From assembly GCF_031458235.1 (NCBI RefSeq), contig NZ_JAVDYB010000001.1:6824501-6888500 (forward strand): DNA of 64,000 bases, in the 5' to 3' direction. Positions 9,129-17,313 of this stretch are shown here, one piece after another (positions within the stretch are counted from its first letter, which is position 1; the number at the start of each line of letters is the position of its first letter). The notes under the pieces were generated by a model that saw only the letters and a list, made by a program, of their open reading frames with translations, had not been told where the DNA came from and searched no databases. The stretch comes from Catenuloplanes atrovinosus. GTDB lineage: Bacteria > Actinomycetota > Actinomycetes > Mycobacteriales > Micromonosporaceae. A program made the position numbers and the translations under genes.

Positions 9129-10315
9129 TAGCGCACGTCGACCTGGAAGACCGGCAGCCGGCCGAGGTCGCGGTAGGCGGCGAGCCCGGAGCTGGTGCGC
9201 TCCGGGCGGGAGTCACGGCCGCGCTGGTCGTGCGGCGTGTCGAAGTGGAGCAGCGCCTTGATCCGCGGGAAGTCGTGGATCTGCCGGCCCACGCTGCGGT
9301 AGAACTCGGCCTGGTGCCCCGGATTCGCACGGCTGGCCCACACGCCCCACTCCGCGACCATCAGCGGCTTCGACGGGTGCCGGGCCGCCGCCCAGTTGTA
9401 GAACCCCGGCCAGTCCGGCGCCTCGCTGGACGTCCGGTTCATCAGCTCCGCGAAGTCGCCGTGGCCGTACTCGCCGCGATCGCTGTAGGCGTACGTGTCC
9501 CAGGCGACCCAGTCGACCACGTCGTCGCCCGGATACAGGTCCGGGAACCACCGCGCCGACGTGTACGGCACATAGGCCATGTGGACCACGACCGTGACCA
9601 GGTTGTCCACGCCGCGCGCCCGCAGCCGCCCCACCACGTGCCGGAACATGTCGCGGTAGTCGTGCGCGGTGTAGCCGGACCCGGGGCGCGGATCCACCTC
9701 CTCCTCCGGCTCGTGGTGCACCGTGAAGAAGAACGGCTCGCGGTACGTGGCGCGGACGTGCGCGGCCAGCCGGTCCAAATAGTCGTCCGCCGCGCCGTCC
9801 GCGATCTCCGCCCAGCTCGCGTCCCACGGCTTCCAGTTCAGGAACAGCAGCCGCGGCCGGGCCGGGTCCCCGGCGATCCCCACCTCCTCGGCGGTCGGGA
9901 ACAGCCCGTTCATCCCCCGGTGGTACGCGTGGTAGACCGCCTGCGTGCGGCCGGTGCTCTCCTCGTACTCGGCCAGCGCCCGGGCGCCGCGCGCCGAGGT
10001 GAACGCGCCCGGCGCCGCTCCCCAGAGGACGTTGCAGGTCGGCACCAGCTTCGCCCCGACGCGGCAGTCGCGCGGCTCGCCCGGCCGTTCCGGCGCGGTC
10101 CCCCACCCGGACGACGCGGACGGCGCGGGCGACCGTCCCGGAGCCGGTGGTGCCGCCGGCGGCGGGGCCGGCCCGGCGCGCGGCGGCGGCGCGGTGCCGG
10201 GCGCGGCCGGCTCCGGCCGGTCGTCCTGCCGCGGCCCGCACCTGACCAGGCCGGCGACCACGACCAGCGCGACGACCGCGATCAGGGCCGGTATCAGGCG
10301 GAACCGGCGGCGCAT
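9128..10315 (-). CDS. Secreted or membrane-anchored GH26-like glycoside hydrolase
   Basis: About 395 residues from ATG 10315, chosen for a GGAGGAGG site 9 bases upstream. The N-terminus (MRRRFRLIPALIAVVALVVV) is a signal or anchor segment, followed by a Pro/Ala-rich linker of about 50 residues. The catalytic domain has the GH26 pattern: a strand ending HHEPEEE (acid/base Glu near residue 202), then YPGDDVVDWVAWDTY, and a late strand LMVAEWGVW (nucleophile Glu near 322). GH26 enzymes cleave beta-mannans and related beta-linked polymers. It opens the polysaccharide locus and is divergent from the APS-kinase gene; a second GH26-like gene sits at 19699-20844. Substrate is inferred only. Confidence 0.75.
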   Translation of the reverse strand: MRRRFRLIPALIAVVALVVVAGLVRCGPRQDDRPEPAAPGTAPPPRAGPAPPPAAPPAPGRSPAPSASSGWGTAPERPGEPRDCRVGAKLVPTCNVLWGAAPGAFTSARGARALAEYEESTGRTQAVYHAYHRGMNGLFPTAEEVGIAGDPARPRLLFLNWKPWDASWAEIADGAADDYLDRLAAHVRATYREPFFFTVHHEPEEEVDPRPGSGYTAHDYRDMFRHVVGRLRARGVDNLVTVVVHMAYVPYTSARWFPDLYPGDDVVDWVAWDTYAYSDRGEYGHGDFAELMNRTSSEAPDWPGFYNWAAARHPSKPLMVAEWGVWASRANPGHQAEFYRSVGRQIHDFPRIKALLHFDTPHDQRGRDSRPERTSSGLAAYRDLGRLPVFQVDVR

Positions 10316-10452
10316 GCCGAGAGACCTCCTCCAGTGACGACCTTCCCGGCACAACGAGCCGGAGCACTGATTTGTCGCTCGGCCCCCCTCCGACTTTCAC
10401 GATCGGGCGTTCTGCTGAGAGACTGTCTGCCTTACTTGGTCTTGGGGGTGGG

Positions 10453-11976
10453 ATGAACAGCGGTGGGTGGTTGCTGCCCGAGGACGTGCTGCGGGACGCG
10501 CCGGCTTATACGCCCCGGGCGTATGAGCTCGCCGATCTGGAGCTGCTGCTCTCCGGCGCCTATGCCCCGCTGACCGGCTTCCTCGGCCGGGCGGACCTGA
10601 CGAGCCTGGCGCGCCGCGGGCGGCTGGCGGACGACCGGTCCTGGCCGGCGCCGGTGACGCTGGAGGTGCCGGCCTCGATCGCGGAGAGCCTGGACCTGAC
10701 GAACCCGGTGGCGCGCGCGATCGTGCTGACCGACCTGGAGGGCGCGCCGGTCGCGGCCATGGAGGTCTCGGACGCCTGGCCGGCCAAGAACGGCATGTAC
10801 GGCGTCGGTGGCGACGTGCGGCGGCTGGGTGACGGCACGCACGGCCCGTTCCAGCGGCTGCGCCGTACCCCGGAAGAGGTCAAGGCGCTGCTGCCGCCGG
10901 GCCGCGTGCTCGGCGTGATCGCGGACAAGCCGCTGCACCGCCCACAGCTCGCCCAGATCGCGCACGCGGCGAAGCAGTTGAGCGCGCACCTGCTGGTGCT
11001 GATCCCGATCGCCGAGGCCAGTCCGGACGGCATGCCGCCGGAGGCGCTGGTCCGGGCGATCTTCGCGGCCCGCGACCGGATGCCCCCGGCGACGCTGGTG
11101 GCGGTGTCGCTGACCCGGCGCGGCCAGGAGGTGGCGGACGCGCTGCTGCGCGCGCGGGTGGCGGCCGCCTACGGCGTGACCCACCTGCTCTCCACCGGCG
11201 AGTCGCTCTCCGGCGGCGGCCCGCGCGTGCTGGTGCCGCGCGAGCTGGCCTACGACAACCGGGACGGTCAGTGGCGCTGGCGGGACGACATCCCGCCGCG
11301 CAACCGCAAGCTGGCGCTCTCCCAACTGGAGATCAACGACTTGCTGGACCGCGGGTTCCCGCTGCCGGAGTGGCACACGCCGCCGGCCGTGGCGAAGGAG
11401 CTGGTCCGGGCGCGCCCGCCGCGGCGGCACCGGGGGCTGGTGGTGTTCCTGACCGGGCTCTCCGGCTCCGGCAAGTCGACCGTGGCCCGGCACGTCGCGG
11501 ACACGGTGCGGGAGTCCGGCGAGCGCACCGTGACGCTGCTCGACGGCGACGTGGTGCGCCGGGAGCTGTCGGCCGGGCTCACCTTCAGCAAGGAGGACCG
11601 GGACCGCAACGTGCGCCGGATCGGGTGGGTCGCGGCCGAGGTGGCCCGCCACCGCGGCCTGGCGATCTGCTGCCCGATCGCGCCGTACGCGGATGCCCGC
11701 GCGGCCGCCCGCCGGATGGCGACGCAGGCCGGCGCCGGGTTCGTGCTGGTCCACGTGTCGACGCCGCTGGAGGTCTGCGAGCGGCGCGACCGCAAGGGCC
11801 TCTACGCGAAGGCGCGGGCCGGCGAGCTGACCGGGATGACCGGCATCGACGATCCGTACGAGACGCCGACGGACGCGGAGCTGACCATCGACACCAGTGA
11901 CCTGTCGCTGGCCGATTCCGTCAAGCTGGTGCTGGACTACCTCACCGAACACGGGTGGTTCGAGCCGCACCGCTGA
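10453..11976 (+). CDS. APS kinase fused to a degenerate ATP-sulfurylase-like domain
   Basis: About 507 residues from ATG 10453 (GGGGGTGGG upstream). Residues ~1-320 follow the ATP-sulfurylase fold (LSGAYAPLTGFLGRADL, LVPRELAYDN, LPEWHTPPAVAKEL), but the catalytic motifs are altered: the usual QTRNPxHxxH reads ADKPLHRPQ (His 162 kept, second His lost) and no GRDHAG motif is found. Residues ~330-507 are a complete APS kinase: P-loop GLSGSGKST (335-343), LLDGDVVRRELS, FSKEDRDRNVRRI, and ICCPIAPYADARAAAR. APS kinase makes PAPS, the sulfate donor of sulfotransferases; two such transferases are encoded 5-11 kb downstream, so this gene probably feeds polysaccharide sulfation. The first domain may be structural or regulatory. 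Confidence 0.88.
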   Translation: MNSGGWLLPEDVLRDAPAYTPRAYELADLELLLSGAYAPLTGFLGRADLTSLARRGRLADDRSWPAPVTLEVPASIAESLDLTNPVARAIVLTDLEGAPVAAMEVSDAWPAKNGMYGVGGDVRRLGDGTHGPFQRLRRTPEEVKALLPPGRVLGVIADKPLHRPQLAQIAHAAKQLSAHLLVLIPIAEASPDGMPPEALVRAIFAARDRMPPATLVAVSLTRRGQEVADALLRARVAAAYGVTHLLSTGESLSGGGPRVLVPRELAYDNRDGQWRWRDDIPPRNRKLALSQLEINDLLDRGFPLPEWHTPPAVAKELVRARPPRRHRGLVVFLTGLSGSGKSTVARHVADTVRESGERTVTLLDGDVVRRELSAGLTFSKEDRDRNVRRIGWVAAEVARHRGLAICCPIAPYADARAAARRMATQAGAGFVLVHVSTPLEVCERRDRKGLYAKARAGELTGMTGIDDPYETPTDAELTIDTSDLSLADSVKLVLDYLTEHGWFEPHR

Positions 11977-12120
11977 CCCGATCGGGCAGTTACGTAGCCG
12001 AGAGACGGGCGTTGAACCCCTGGGGGCGATTCGCCGCTCTCGGCCGCTGCACGGTGTTCTCCCTGGCGGCCCCGCCTTCGACCGTACGGTCGGCACCCCG
12101 TGGAAAGGGCCGCCACACCC

Positions 12121-13881
12121 ATGGACGCGTCTCCTCCGGTGTCCCACGACATGTCCCACTATTTCGGGATACTACGGCGGCACTGGTGGGTCCTGGCGGG
12201 GCTGGCGCTGCTCGGACTGGCCATCGCGGCCGGCGTCACCGCCCGGATGCCCAAGACGTACGAGTCCGCGACCAGCGTGCTGGTCACGCCGGCCGGCCAG
12301 GACACCAACGTCTCCGGCGGCCGCACCAAGGGTGAGGTCAACCTCGACACCGAGGCGCAGCTGGTCCGCTCCACCGCGGTCGCGGCCGGCGCAGCCGAGC
12401 TGCTGCGCAGCCCGCTGCCACCGGACGAGCTGGCGAAGAACCTCCGCGTCGAGGTCCCGGCGAACACGTCGGTGCTGGTCATCACGTACGCCGCCACCGA
12501 GCCGAACGCGGCGCGGGCCGGCTCGCACGCGTTCGCGGAGGCGTACCTGCGCAACCGCGAGCGGACCGCCACGGCCAGCACCGAGGCCGCGATCAAGGCG
12601 CTCTCCGACAAGGTCAAGCAGCTCAGCGCCACGCTCACCGAGGTCAACAACCAGCTGGCCCGGGTCGACCGGGACAGCCCGCAGCGGCCCAACCTGGAGA
12701 GCCAGCGGCAGACCACGCAGAACCAGCTCAACTCGCTCAACGGCAAGCTGAACGAGCTGACCACCACCACGGTCAGCGTCGGCTCGATCATCAGCGACGC
12801 GCGGCTGCCGGTGATGCCCAGCAGCCCGAACACCATGCTCAACCTGGCCACCGGCGGCATGATCGGGCTGCTGCTCGGCCTGCTCACCGCGGCGCTCTGG
12901 GAGCGGCTGGACCGCCGGGTCCGGTCCGCGTCCGACGTGTCCGCGGCCGGCGTGCCGGTGCTGGCCACGCTCAACGGGCGCAGCGCGCCGCGGTTCGACG
13001 ACGTGCTCCAGCCGTACGGACCCGGCGGCCGGACGTTCAACCGGCTGCGCAACGAGGTGCTGGCCAGCCTCGGCCGCGACGACCAGGTCGTGGTGGTGAC
13101 CGGCGCCAGCCGCGGCTCCGCCACCACGCTGGTCGCGGCGAACCTGGCCACCGCGCTGGCCCGCACCGGCAGCGAGGTGGTGCTGATCGGCGCGCACCTG
13201 CCGGAGAGCATGGTGGAGATCGCCCCGATCGCGCGGATCTTCGGCATCGCGGCCAAGCCCGGCCTGTCCGAGGTGCTGGCCGGGCGGGCGCCGCTGTCCG
13301 ACGCGGTCCAGCAGGCGCCCCGGGTGCCGTCGCTGCGCGTGGTCACCACCGGGGGCACCGCGGCCGCGGGCGGGCTGATCCAGTCGCAGGCGCTCGCCGA
13401 CATGCTCGGCACGCTGCGCCGCCAGGCCGCGTACGTGGTGGTGGAGGCGCCGTCCACGTCGAGCAGCGCGGACGCGCAGAGCCTGGCCAGCCTGGCGGAC
13501 GCGGCGATCCTCTCGGTGGAGACGCGCCGCGCGCGCCGGCCGGAGGTGGCGGACGCGGCCGAGCAGCTGCGCCGCGTGGGTACGCCGCTGCTGGGCGCCG
13601 TGGTGCTGCCGCGCATCGAGCCGAAGGCCGCCGAGGAGCTGCCGCCACCACGGCCGACGCTCACGCCGCCGCAGCCGAAGAAGCCGGTCAGCCGCACGTA
13701 CGGGTCGGAGGCCGCGAAGAAGCCGAGCCCGGCCGGCAAGGAGAAGCCCGAGCCGAAGATGCCGGCCTGGCTCGGCGAGTCGGAGGCGGAAACCCGCGTC
13801 ATCGACATCTCCGCCGTGGCCGCGGCGGCCCGGGACGATGCCGCGGCCAAGCGCGCGGACCGCGACGGATCGGGCCGGTGA
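12121..13881 (+). CDS. Wzz-type chain-length protein with BY-kinase-like pseudokinase domain
   Basis: About 586 residues from ATG 12121; a GTG at 12100 is also possible. A Wzz domain begins with HYFGILRRHWWVLAGLALLG (first membrane helix about 20-43), has a long periplasmic coiled coil (KALSDKVKQLSATLTEVNNQ), and returns through a second helix (about 239-260, GGMIGLLLGLLTAALWERL). The cytoplasmic part resembles CpsD/Wzc tyrosine kinases, but Walker A is GASRGSATT (no GK[ST]), the A' motif DADLR is GAHLP, and no tyrosine cluster ends the protein. It therefore probably controls polymer length without kinase activity. It is followed by the polymerase/ligase gene with a 4-base overlap. Confidence 0.85.
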   Translation: MDASPPVSHDMSHYFGILRRHWWVLAGLALLGLAIAAGVTARMPKTYESATSVLVTPAGQDTNVSGGRTKGEVNLDTEAQLVRSTAVAAGAAELLRSPLPPDELAKNLRVEVPANTSVLVITYAATEPNAARAGSHAFAEAYLRNRERTATASTEAAIKALSDKVKQLSATLTEVNNQLARVDRDSPQRPNLESQRQTTQNQLNSLNGKLNELTTTTVSVGSIISDARLPVMPSSPNTMLNLATGGMIGLLLGLLTAALWERLDRRVRSASDVSAAGVPVLATLNGRSAPRFDDVLQPYGPGGRTFNRLRNEVLASLGRDDQVVVVTGASRGSATTLVAANLATALARTGSEVVLIGAHLPESMVEIAPIARIFGIAAKPGLSEVLAGRAPLSDAVQQAPRVPSLRVVTTGGTAAAGGLIQSQALADMLGTLRRQAAYVVVEAPSTSSSADAQSLASLADAAILSVETRRARRPEVADAAEQLRRVGTPLLGAVVLPRIEPKAAEELPPPRPTLTPPQPKKPVSRTYGSEAAKKPSPAGKEKPEPKMPAWLGESEAETRVIDISAVAAAARDDAAAKRADRDGSGR

Positions 13882-15218
13882 CGTCGGCCCACCTCGCGGA
13901 GCGCACGGCTACCACGTACCCCCGCGAGGGTGTTGACCTTCCGGCCTGGCCGGTCGCGGGGTTGCTGCTGCTCTATCCGGTGTGGTGGGCGCTCGGGCTG
14001 GGTGTGCTGATCTTCCCGATCCTGGCCGTGCCGATGACGGTGCTGCTGATCCGCGGCGCCGCGCGCGGCCGTCCGGTGCGGATGCCGCCCGGGTTCGCGT
14101 GGTGGCTGCTCTTCCTGGTGGTCGTGGTGATCAGCATCGGCGCGCTCGGCGCGGACCCGGCCGGCACGGTCCCGGAGCGGGCGAGCGCGCGCATCGTCGG
14201 CGTCGCGTTCCGGCTGGTGCAGTACCTGTCGCTGACCGTGCTGCTGATCTACGCCGGGAATCTCACCGAGCGTGAGCTGCCGCGCCGCCGCCTGGTCGGC
14301 CTGCTCGGCTGGCTCTTCGTGGTGACCGTGGCCGGTGGTCTGCTGGGCGTGTTCGCCGGCCACTTCGCGTTCACGTCGCCGGTCGAGCTGGCGCTGCCGG
14401 CCGGCATCCGGAACAAGGGCTTCGTGCAGTCGATGGTGCATCCGTACGCCGCGCAGATCATGGACGTGGTCGGCGAGACGCGCCCGCGCCCGGCCGCGCC
14501 GTGGGGCTACACGAACACCTGGGGCAACAACTTCTGCCTGCTGGCCGGGTTCTTCGTGGTCGCCACCCGGAGGCACCGGCTGTTCGCCGCGATCTGCCTG
14601 GTGATCGCGCTGATCCCGGTGGTGGAGTCGCTCAACCGTGGCCTGTGGATCGGGCTCGGCGTCTCCGTGCTGTACGTGGCGCTGCGGTCCGGCCGGATCG
14701 CGCTGCTGCTCGGCGTGCTGGCCGCGAGCGCGCTGCTGGTGCTGGTGATCCTGGTCAGCCCGCTCGGGAGCACGGTCACCGCGCGGCTGGACAACGGCAA
14801 GTCCGACGGCGTGCGCTCGTTCCTGGTCGGGCGGGCGCTGGACGGTGTGCTCCACTCCCCGGTGATCGGGTACGGCTCCACCCGCACCACGATCGGCGGC
14901 CGCAACTCGATCGCGGTCGGCGAGAGCTCCGCCTGCGAGCGGTGCGGCAACTTCACGGTCGGCGGCAACGGCCAGCTCTGGCAGTTGCTCTACGCGCACG
15001 GCCTGACCGGCACGGTCGCCTACCTCGGCTTCTTCGCCCAGGGGCTGTGGCGGTTCCGCCGCGACCGCAGCCCGGCCGGGATCGCCGCGAGCTGCGCGAT
15101 CGTGGCGTCGTTCGCGGCCACGCTCTGGTACAACGCGCTGGTCACCCCTCTGGCGTTCCTGTTCCTCGCCTACGCGCTGCTATGGCGAAACACATCCGCG
15201 GAGGGAGACCCCACGTGA
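13878..15218 (+). CDS. O-antigen ligase / Wzy-type polysaccharide polymerase
   Basis: 446 residues from GTG 13878, overlapping the Wzz stop. About eleven hydrophobic helices are visible (e.g. VAGLLLLYPVWWALGLGVLI, PGFAWWLLFLVVVVISIGAL). A large extracellular loop holds GYGSTRTTIGGRNSIAVGES, followed by GQLWQLLYAHGLTGTVAYL, the C-terminal pattern of the O-antigen ligase/polymerase superfamily (Wzy_C). Such proteins join lipid-linked repeat units into polymer or attach polymer to an acceptor on the outer face of the membrane. With Wzz-like and Wzx-like neighbours the locus has the core of a Wzx/Wzy pathway, so polymerase is the preferred reading. Confidence 0.8.
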   Translation: MTSAHLAERTATTYPREGVDLPAWPVAGLLLLYPVWWALGLGVLIFPILAVPMTVLLIRGAARGRPVRMPPGFAWWLLFLVVVVISIGALGADPAGTVPERASARIVGVAFRLVQYLSLTVLLIYAGNLTERELPRRRLVGLLGWLFVVTVAGGLLGVFAGHFAFTSPVELALPAGIRNKGFVQSMVHPYAAQIMDVVGETRPRPAAPWGYTNTWGNNFCLLAGFFVVATRRHRLFAAICLVIALIPVVESLNRGLWIGLGVSVLYVALRSGRIALLLGVLAASALLVLVILVSPLGSTVTARLDNGKSDGVRSFLVGRALDGVLHSPVIGYGSTRTTIGGRNSIAVGESSACERCGNFTVGGNGQLWQLLYAHGLTGTVAYLGFFAQGLWRFRRDRSPAGIAASCAIVASFAATLWYNALVTPLAFLFLAYALLWRNTSAEGDPT

Positions 15219-16441
15219 CCGTCAAGACCGCGCCGGTACGCCTGACGGCGGACGACGCCGCGCTGCGGGCGCAGTATCTGGACGAGGTGCTGGGCGTGCT
15301 CTACCCGCCGCCGATGTTCACCACGGACGGTCCGGGCGTCGTCGAGTACGTGGTGGTCCCGGACCGCGCCCGCGCCCGGCTGCTGGTCCCGGCCGGCTCG
15401 CGCCGGATCGCCGCGGCGGCGGTCCGCCGGTACGCCGAGCCGCAGTCCCGGGTCGCGCGGCTGAAGCGCGAGGCGGTGGTCGCCGCGTTGCGGACCGGCG
15501 CGTCCGGCCTGCTGCTGCGCGACCGCATCCGGATCGGCGGCCCGCGTGACGGCTCGATCGACGCGTACCTGGAGCGCGCGCTCGGCCGCCGGACCTCGAT
15601 GAGCGTGCACATCGGCCCGGCCCGCGCCAACCGCAAGCCGGTGCTGCAACTGCTCGACGACACCGGCGCCACCTGCGGATTCGTCAAGCTCGGCACCGGG
15701 CCGCTGACCCGCGAGCTGGTCGGCGCGGAGACGGCCGCGCTGCACACGCTCTCCGGCGTGCCGCTGCCGCACCTGACCGTGCCGCGCGTGCTGCACTCCG
15801 GCCGGTGGGGGACGCATCAGGTGCTGGTGCAGTCCGCGCTGCCGGTGTGGCGGCCGCGCGCCTCGGTGTCTCCGCGCCGGCTCGCGGCCGCGATGCGGGA
15901 CGTGGCCGGGTGCCTCGGGTACACCTACGGGCCGCTCACCGGCGGGCCGTACTGGAAGAGCCTGACCGAGCGGCTCGCCGCTGTCGCGGACCGGCCGGAG
16001 GGCGCGCAGCTCGGGCGCGCGGCGCGGTTGCTGGCCGACCGGGCCGGGCAGATCAGCCTGCGGTACGGCGCCTGGCACGGCGACTGGGCACCGTGGAACA
16101 TGGCCGCGCTGGACGACACCGTCCTGCTCTGGGACTGGGAGCGGTTCACGCCCGGCGTACCGGCCGGGTTCGACGCGATCCACCACGAACTCCAGCGCCG
16201 GGTGCAGTCCGATCCGGACGCGGCCGGCGCGCTGGAGGCGACCATGCAGCGCGCCGGCGAGCTGCTGCACCCGTTCGAGGTGGCGCCGGGCGCGCGGGAG
16301 CTGACCGCGCTGCTCTACCTGATCGACCTGGCCGTCCGCTACCTGATCGACCGGCAGGCCGAGGCCGGCGCGCGGCTCGGCGTCCTGGGCAGCTGGCTGC
16401 TGCCGGTTCTCATCCGTCGCGTGGAGGGCAATCAAAAATGA
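15215..16441 (+). CDS. APH-like phosphotransferase of the polysaccharide locus
   Basis: About 408 residues from GTG 15215 (GGAGGGAGA upstream; GTGA overlap with the polymerase stop). The C-terminal half has the aminoglycoside-phosphotransferase kinase fold: WHGDWAPWN with catalytic Asp in HGD (His 288) and LLWDWERF as the metal-binding Asp. The N-terminal half is rich in Arg and Ala and has no recognised domain. Within this locus it could phosphorylate a sugar or lipid-linked intermediate; resistance to an antibiotic is a less likely alternative. The next gene, a sulfotransferase, starts inside its stop codon, so the two products are made together. Confidence 0.7.
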   Translation: MTVKTAPVRLTADDAALRAQYLDEVLGVLYPPPMFTTDGPGVVEYVVVPDRARARLLVPAGSRRIAAAAVRRYAEPQSRVARLKREAVVAALRTGASGLLLRDRIRIGGPRDGSIDAYLERALGRRTSMSVHIGPARANRKPVLQLLDDTGATCGFVKLGTGPLTRELVGAETAALHTLSGVPLPHLTVPRVLHSGRWGTHQVLVQSALPVWRPRASVSPRRLAAAMRDVAGCLGYTYGPLTGGPYWKSLTERLAAVADRPEGAQLGRAARLLADRAGQISLRYGAWHGDWAPWNMAALDDTVLLWDWERFTPGVPAGFDAIHHELQRRVQSDPDAAGALEATMQRAGELLHPFEVAPGARELTALLYLIDLAVRYLIDRQAEAGARLGVLGSWLLPVLIRRVEGNQK

Positions 16442-17313
16442 TCACATCGTCGCGGGTGCCGGGTGCGGTCAAGCACCTCGTGCACCTCGGGTCCCGGTCG
16501 TACGGGCGGCTCACGTCCGGCTCGCGCATGCTGCCGTCGTTCCTGATCGCGGGCGGGCAGCGGTGCGGGACCACGTCGCTCTACCGGGCGCTGGCCGCGC
16601 ACCCCGTGGTGCTCAAGGCCGTGCTGCACAAGGGCGTGCACTACTTCGACACGTCCTATCACCGCGGGCTGAGCTGGTACCGCGGGCACTTCCCCCGGCA
16701 CAGCGCGGGCCACCGGGTCGCCGAGCGGCACGGCGTACCGGCGCAGACGTTCGAGTCGAGCCCGTACTACCTCTACCATCCGCGGGCCGCGGCCCGGATC
16801 GCCGCGGACCTTCCCGAGGTACGGCTGATCGTGCTGGTCCGGGACCCGGTCGAGCGCGCCTACTCGCAGCACGCGCACGAGGTGGCCCGGCGCTTCGAGA
16901 AGGAGCCGTCGTTCGCGCGGGCCCTGGCGCTGGAGCCGGCCCGGCTGCACCGCGAGGAGGAGCGGCTGGCGGACGACCCGGACTACCGCTCGTTCTCGCA
17001 CCAGCACCACGCCTACCGCGCGCGCGGCGAGTACGCCCGTTACCTGGACGCGGTCGCGGAGCACATCCCACGCGAGCGGATTCTGGTGCTGGAGAGCGAG
17101 CGGTTCTTCACCGAGCCGGAGCCGGTCTACGACCGGGTGCTGGACTTCCTGGAGCTGCCGCACCTGGAGCGGCCGGCGTTCGAGAAGCACAACGCGCGCC
17201 CGCGCGGCGCGGCGATGGAGGACGCGGTGCGCGAGGACCTGACCGCGCACTACGCGCCGCACGACCGCGCGCTGGCGGCCTGGCTCGGGCAGACCCCGGT
17301 CTGGCGCGCCTGA
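16438..17313 (+). CDS. Sulfotransferase (first)
   Basis: About 291 residues from ATG 16438 (ATGA overlap). The PAPS 5'-phosphosulfate loop is GGQRCGTTSLYRAL (residues 39-52) and the 3'-phosphate motif is RDPVERAYSQHAHE beginning at Arg 135. ESSPYYLYHPRAAARI and the late KHNARP segment match the heparan-sulfate/NodH-like sulfotransferase family. No signal or membrane helix is visible, so it acts in the cytoplasm, presumably on a lipid-linked glycan before export. It transfers sulfate from PAPS made by the APS kinase at 10453-11976. The flippase gene starts at its stop codon. Confidence 0.88.
   Translation: MITSSRVPGAVKHLVHLGSRSYGRLTSGSRMLPSFLIAGGQRCGTTSLYRALAAHPVVLKAVLHKGVHYFDTSYHRGLSWYRGHFPRHSAGHRVAERHGVPAQTFESSPYYLYHPRAAARIAADLPEVRLIVLVRDPVERAYSQHAHEVARRFEKEPSFARALALEPARLHREEERLADDPDYRSFSHQHHAYRARGEYARYLDAVAEHIPRERILVLESERFFTEPEPVYDRVLDFLELPHLERPAFEKHNARPRGAAMEDAVREDLTAHYAPHDRALAAWLGQTPVWRA

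Noticed and set aside
12159-14999. Very long minus-strand frame across the Wzz and polymerase genes
   Set aside because: Arg/Ala/His-rich low-complexity product spanning two clear plus-strand membrane proteins; an artefact of few stop codons at this GC content.
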